DNA of 23,529 nt. It comes from a virus. Under the pieces are notes generated by a model that was not told the DNA's origin, made no database searches, and saw nothing but the letters and a program-made list of their open reading frames with translations. Below, piece after piece: positions 21,789 through 23,529 of the stretch; the first letter of the stretch is position 1; the number at the start of each line of letters is the position of its first letter. Where the stretch lies: positions 1 to 23,529 of IMG/VR virus record IMGVR_UViG_3300044640_000070; one strand, written 5' to 3'. A program made the translations under genes and the position numbers.

Positions 21789-22936
21789 TATAGCACCCCA
21801 ACTTTAGTAATAGACTTCATATACTTGTCAAGTATTTTGTCTACTATAAGATTACCTGTTCCTTCTAGCATCTTCTTGTCAAACTGAATTCTAAATTGAT
21901 CTGTGTTGTATGATGTTACATACTTTTGGTAGTAGTCAAGTTTTCCACACTTTAGATCGTGGATTAGCATTGCTGCAGCCTTCTCTACGTCTGCTGGAAT
22001 GGCACGGAACCCTTCGTCAAGAACGAACAGGTAGTCGTGGCCTTTGGCAAAAGTTCCATATGGTCTAGCGTCATAAATATAATCTCCTCTAGAGACTGGC
22101 ATCAGGGGATAGTTTACACTGATGATTTCTGTGTATCCTGTAAACTCTTTTACAATTGCTGAGTTGTCTAGTGTAATCTTGTAGCTATTTGCCCAAACTC
22201 TTTTAACGGTCTCTCCAGTTCCAGTCAGTCCATTTACAGTATTTAGTGCTAGGCTAATTCTAATTGTCGTGCTGTCAATTACTTCGGTAACTGCATAAGT
22301 TCCGTCGATATCTTCGCTTGGCAATACAACCTCTATAGACTCGCCAACATTAAAAGCATGTGGTGCATCAAGGACTAGGCCAAGGTGGGGGTTTGAGGTG
22401 GGGTCTTCGTCATAAAAATCTGATATGCCAATTTCTGTGTCTTCTCCATCGAATACAAGTACATTGTTTTCGTATACTTTTAGTACACGGTTTGCGTCAC
22501 GCCATACTGGCATATAGTCTAGGCCATTCCCGATATCTTGTAGAATTGACTTGTGGTTATAGAAACCAATTCCTGTGTATGTGTCAATAAGCGATCTTGC
22601 AACCATTTCCCACATTTTGTAGTCTGCAATTTCTGATGCCGTGCCTGACGTAGCAAGGCTTGTTGGGTCTACATATGGTCTAATAATATCAAGATTTGAC
22701 TCGTAGATAATGTGTTCAAATTCTTCGTCATAGAATCTAATTAAAAACTGACGGTCAAACTGTACCTTGGCTGCTGGAATAACATATGTTACCACCCCAG
22801 AGCTGTCTGATGTTATGGTTGACACTTGGGTTGAGTGGTCCACCAAATCCTCAACATAGACTGTATAGTCATAATTTGCATCTGGCAAATTCCATGTTGT
22901 TGTAATAGGATATGGCGGAACCCTCAAAATTTCCAT
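21788..22936 (-). CDS. Head-tail adaptor-like protein with extra beta modules
   Basis: A 382-aa protein, longer than usual adaptors (often 100-200 aa). The first ~85 residues are an Ig-like beta domain (ANYDYTVYVEDLVDHSTQVS). Residues ~100-170 are helical (IADYKMWEMVARSLIDTYTG), and the end (~310-382) has VPADVEKAAAMLIHDLK-like helices (here IPADVEKAAAMLIHDLKCGK) followed by FDKKMLEGTGNLIVDKILDK, which fits the HK97-gp6-type adaptor helix bundle that binds under the portal. Residues ~181-246 carry a small beta module (HAFNVGESIEV, then DGTYAVTEV and TTIRI) that splits the adaptor and resembles a module in the FN3-like minor tail protein at 2751-3437. The start follows the upstream stop directly (TAAATG). 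Confidence 0.8.
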   Translation of the reverse strand: MEILRVPPYPITTTWNLPDANYDYTVYVEDLVDHSTQVSTITSDSSGVVTYVIPAAKVQFDRQFLIRFYDEEFEHIIYESNLDIIRPYVDPTSLATSGTASEIADYKMWEMVARSLIDTYTGIGFYNHKSILQDIGNGLDYMPVWRDANRVLKVYENNVLVFDGEDTEIGISDFYDEDPTSNPHLGLVLDAPHAFNVGESIEVVLPSEDIDGTYAVTEVIDSTTIRISLALNTVNGLTGTGETVKRVWANSYKITLDNSAIVKEFTGYTEIISVNYPLMPVSRGDYIYDARPYGTFAKGHDYLFVLDEGFRAIPADVEKAAAMLIHDLKCGKLDYYQKYVTSYNTDQFRIQFDKKMLEGTGNLIVDKILDKYMKSITKVGVL

Positions 22937-23413
22937 TTAGAGACCAAACTCCTTAGCAACTTCTTCTGGTGTTGCTAGACGAATAAAGTCTTTGGTTAGC
23001 CACTTTTCTGCAAGCTCTGGCTTTACAATGTTGTAGCCACGGTAAACCTTGCTACCAATTTCTGACCAAGTTACGTTCTTTGATGAGTAAATTGCTACCT
23101 TGTCAGTATCGTTAGTCTTTGACTTTGATGTAGATACCTTTGGTTTTTCTGTTTTAGATACTAGGCTGCTTCCCATAACGCCATCGGCCACTGGGCCTAG
23201 TCCTGGTACTACCTGGTCTGCAACTGGAGCCTTGATAACATCCTCGGTCTTTGTTGCTTCTTTTACACTCTTGCTCTTAATTACTTCGTCTACTGCAGCC
23301 TCAAACTCTTCGAACTTTTCCTCTGGAATAATTGTTTCGCCTTCAGCAAGATTTGCAGGAACCTCTTCGTCAAGGATCTCGGTGATTTCTTCGTTGTTTT
23401 TATTTTCTGACAT
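22937..23413 (-). CDS. Acidic structural-region protein of unknown function
   Basis: A 158-aa protein at the head of the connector operon. The first ~105 residues are very acidic then Lys/Ser/Thr-rich and probably disordered (NNEEITEILDEEVPANLAEG at the start, SKTEKPKVSTSKSKTND near 86-102). The last ~50 residues form a compact part: VAIYSSKNVTWSEIGSKVYR, then GYNIV, a short helix with AEKWLTK, and TPEEVAKEFG. I recall this C-terminal block in proteins encoded just after the capsid gene of actinophages, where they are left as hypothetical. The layout (long disordered arm plus small domain) would suit a head decoration or head-tail joining role, but nothing in the sequence proves it. Start ATG 23413 has AGGAGG upstream. 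Confidence 0.8.
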   Translation of the reverse strand: MSENKNNEEITEILDEEVPANLAEGETIIPEEKFEEFEAAVDEVIKSKSVKEATKTEDVIKAPVADQVVPGLGPVADGVMGSSLVSKTEKPKVSTSKSKTNDTDKVAIYSSKNVTWSEIGSKVYRGYNIVKPELAEKWLTKDFIRLATPEEVAKEFGL

Positions 23414-23432
23414 AAATGCCTCCTAAATATTA

Positions 23433-23441
23433 ATTATAGCA
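23433..23441 (-). promoter_or_regulatory. Extended -10 promoter before the connector operon
   Basis: The minus strand reads TGCTATAAT, identical to the element at 19256-19264, and again right behind a terminator. Initiation near 23426 would leave a short leader with AGGAGG just downstream of the start point. No good -35 is visible, since that space is taken by the terminator arm. Confidence 0.6.
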
Positions 23442-23449
23442 GATAAATT

Positions 23450-23482
23450 AAAAAGGAGGCAGAGGCCGAAACCCCTGCCCCC
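23450..23482 (-). terminator. Rho-independent terminator after the upstream gene
   Basis: On the minus strand GGGGGCAGGGG (23472-23482), loop UUUCGG, CCUCUGCCUCC (23455-23465), then UUUUU. That is an 11-base-pair stem with two G-U pairs. On the plus strand the same positions would be A-C mismatches with no U-tract, so it acts on minus-strand transcripts, ending most transcription of the gene that stops at 23502. Confidence 0.88.
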
Positions 23483-23501
23483 CTTAAGGTGTTGTTGCAG
23501 A

Positions 23502-23529
23502 TTATGAATCTGCTCCAGCATCAGCGAAT
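23502..23529 (-). CDS. C-terminal end of an upstream gene, possibly the major capsid protein
   Basis: Only the last codons are in the window: one minus-strand frame gives FADAGADS then TAA at 23502-23504, twenty bases before the strong terminator stem. Another frame stays open through the terminator hairpin, which makes it an unlikely gene. A highly expressed gene with its own terminator just before the connector genes is normally the major capsid protein; eight residues cannot confirm it. Confidence 0.4.

Overview
This window reads as part of a tailed-phage (siphovirus-type) genome. Every supported gene lies on the minus strand, so transcription runs from high to low coordinates. In that order it holds a gene end (perhaps a capsid gene), the head-tail connector block, the major tail protein, two tail-assembly chaperones, a very large tape measure, the tail-tip and fibre genes, a MerR-like DNA-binding protein, and the start of a replication block ending in a DnaB-type helicase cut by the left edge. 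Genes are packed tightly; many neighbours share one base (TAATG) or four bases (ATGA, GTGA). No stretch over 300 bases lacks a gene. I saw no tRNA, CRISPR, IS element or attachment site.

Host: the protein set (minor tail protein beginning ITNKGKDIIAKYL, G/T-type chaperones, PAML-PGE motifs in the tape measure) reminds me of long-tailed actinobacteriophages. The sequence is AT-rich overall for that group, so a low-GC actinobacterium is a possible host. This is recall plus inference, not a search. Hand counts of sample 60-base lines give 47-57% GC in the helicase, major tail protein and tape-measure N-terminus, but 25-33% in sampled lines from the middle of the tape measure.

Region 18183-23529: after a gene end at 23502 comes a G/C-rich hairpin terminator, then an extended -10 promoter, then a five-gene connector run (158-aa protein, adaptor, stopper-like, HK97-gp10-like, tail terminator-like). 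The major tail protein has its own likely promoter and is followed by a second hairpin terminator with another extended -10 right behind it. That promoter lies so close to the long chaperone gene that its mRNA is probably leaderless. A second, shorter chaperone paralogue follows with its own promoter. The common programmed frameshift that makes G and GT from one gene seems to be replaced here by two paralogous genes.

Region 2269-18182: the 2598-aa tape measure carries three copies of a PAML-PGE motif; two of them bracket a roughly 400-residue segment of unknown function. Then come a distal-tail-like protein, a 1486-aa hub-like protein with a probable lectin-like insertion, and four smaller tail-tip or fibre proteins.

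Region 1-2259: a MerR-like DNA-binding protein, a small unknown protein, a small protein in the position of a helicase loader, and DnaB follow in the same direction with no visible terminator, joining tail and replication genes in one transcriptional path.
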